Shown in pieces: positions 5,380 through 6,339 of a stretch of DNA of 6,339 bases. A program made the translations under genes and the position numbers. Origin of the DNA: Pseudonocardia sp. (GTDB lineage Bacteria > Actinomycetota > Actinomycetes > Mycobacteriales > Pseudonocardiaceae); NCBI GenBank assembly GCA_030453005.1, contig JAKDLE010000182.1:1-6339 (forward strand), written 5' to 3'. Positions within the stretch are counted from its first letter, which is position 1. Each line of letters opens with the position of its first letter. The notes beneath the pieces were generated by a model. That model had not been told where the DNA came from. It saw only the letters and a list, made by a program, of their open reading frames with translations, and searched no databases.

Positions 5380-6339
5380 ATGACCGCCACCGCTGATCCC
5401 ACCACACTCGAGCTCGGCAAGTCGCGCACCCGCAAGGAGGACGCGCGACTGATCACCGGCCGGACCAAGTTCACCGACTCGATCAACCTGCCCGGCATGC
5501 TGCACCTGCACGTCGTGCGCTCCCCGCTGGCCCACGCCACGATCACCGGGATCGACGCGGAGGCCGCGCGTTCCTCCCCGGGTGTCTTCGGTGTCTACAC
5601 CGCCGCCGACCTGGGTGTCGAGGCCGTCGGCCTGCCCTGCGCCTGGCCGATCACGCCGGACATGAAGGCCCCGCAGCGCCCGCTGCTGGCCAACACCACC
5701 GTGCACTTCGCCGGTGAGGGCGTGGCGATCGTCGTCGCCCGCACCGCCGCGGAGGCGCGCGACGCCGCCGACCTCGTCGAGGTCGACTACGAGCCGCTCG
5801 AGCCGGTGCTGGACATGGAGGACGCCCTCAAGGAGGGGGCCACCCTCGTGCACCCCGACCTGGGGACCAACGAGAACGCCACCTGGGTCTTCGACTCCGG
5901 CGCCGCGGGCACCGGCAGCAGCATCGACGACGCGATCAGCGCCGCCGAAGCCGACCCCGACTCGGTCGTCGTCAAGCGCCGCTTCATCCAGCAGCGCCTG
6001 ATCCCCGCGTTCATGGAGCCGCGCGCCTGCGTGGTCGATCCCACCGGTGAACAGCTCACCCTGTGGTCATCCACCCAGGTGCCGCACATCCTGCGCACGA
6101 TGACCACCGTGACACTCGGGGTACCGGAGTCCAAACTGCGCGTCATCGCCCCCGACGTGGGCGGCGGCTTCGGTGGCAAGCTGCAGGTCACGCCGGAGGA
6201 GATGCTCTGCGTCGTACTCGCGCAGAAGCTGGGCAAGCCGGTCAAGTGGAACGAGACCCGCTCGGAGTCCCTGCTCGCCGCGCACCACGGCCGCGACCAG
6301 ATCCAGGACATCACGATCACGGCGAAGCGCGACGGCACG
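5380..6339 (+). CDS. coxL: Molybdopterin-binding large subunit, aerobic CO dehydrogenase/xanthine dehydrogenase family (3' end outside window)
   Basis: Exactly 320 codons are visible, open to the right edge; full-length family members have about 780-800 residues. The subunit binds molybdopterin cytosine dinucleotide and carries the active site. Visible parts are [16 protein letters not shown] near 18-33, [19 protein letters not shown] (the a/b hammerhead domain), [19 protein letters not shown] near 108, [11 protein letters not shown] after about 210, [10 protein letters not shown], and the cofactor-binding loop VGGGFGGK at 260-267. The start is ATG 5380, preceded by the purine-rich GGAGGGGGA (5362-5370) inside the end of the small-subunit gene, which implies translational coupling. 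The loop that separates form I (AYXCSFR) from form II (AYRGAGR) would lie roughly 200 bp past the window. The gene order with no medium subunit upstream favours form II (SLM), whose physiological substrate is often uncertain. Confidence 0.88.
   Translation, partial: MTATADPTTLELGKSRTRKEDARLITGRTKFTDSINLPGMLHLHVVRSPLAHATITGIDAEAARSSPGVFGVYTAADLGVEAVGLPCAWPITPDMKAPQRPLLANTTVHFAGEGVAIVVARTAAEARDAADLVEVDYEPLEPVLDMEDALKEGATLVHPDLGTNENATWVFDSGAAGTGSSIDDAISAAEADPDSVVVKRRFIQQRLIPAFMEPRACVVDPTGEQLTLWSSTQVPHILRTMTTVTLGVPESKLRVIAPDVGGGFGGKLQVTPEEMLCVVLAQKLGKPVKWNETRSESLLAAHHGRDQIQDITITAKRDGT

Noticed and set aside
4696..5853. A 385-residue minus-strand open frame
   Set aside because: Antisense to the coxS and coxL genes and crosses their boundary; no family motif, a common artefact of high-GC DNA.

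Overview
The window is high-GC DNA with strong G/C preference at third codon positions, GTG starts and a probable leaderless promoter. This fits an actinobacterium. Mycofactocin genes next to a CO-dehydrogenase-type molybdenum hydroxylase suggest a Pseudonocardia-like or other mycofactocin-producing actinomycete. The genus is an inference; there is no rRNA or other marker to confirm it.

Layout. (1) 1-332, plus strand: the 3' end of mftE, the creatininase-family peptidase of mycofactocin biosynthesis. (2) 339-1612, minus strand: an AAA-type ATPase with a C-terminal DUF4143 domain, split by a one-base frameshift near 845 and so annotated as a pseudogene. A degenerate array of three 23-bp tandem repeats (1620-1688) lies just upstream of its start. 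(3) 1785-2939, minus strand: an intact type I phosphodiesterase/nucleotide pyrophosphatase-family protein with its metal-binding motifs and no signal peptide. (4) 2940-3085: a divergent promoter region. (5) 3086-4531, plus strand: mftF, the mycofactocin glycosyltransferase. (6) 4532-4857: a 326-bp gene-free stretch with two abutting stem-loops about 90-140 bases before the next gene. (7) 4858-5376 and 5380-6339 (runs off the end), plus strand: a tightly coupled pair for the [2Fe-2S] small subunit and the molybdopterin-binding large subunit of a xanthine dehydrogenase/aerobic CO dehydrogenase-family enzyme.

How it fits together. MftE and MftF act on the same ribosomally made redox cofactor: MftE releases the C-terminal dipeptide from the modified precursor, and MftF adds the oligoglucose tail. 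The two genes lie on the same strand but are separated by about 2.75 kb carrying two genes in the opposite direction, so they cannot share a simple uninterrupted transcript here. The molybdenum hydroxylase pair after mftF has its own spacer and ribosome binding site and is probably a separate operon. Its small-then-large order, with no medium (FAD) subunit gene upstream, matches the form II (BMS, SLM) layout better than form I (MSL). The residues that would settle this lie beyond the window. I see no tRNA, rRNA, CRISPR array or recognisable insertion sequence.
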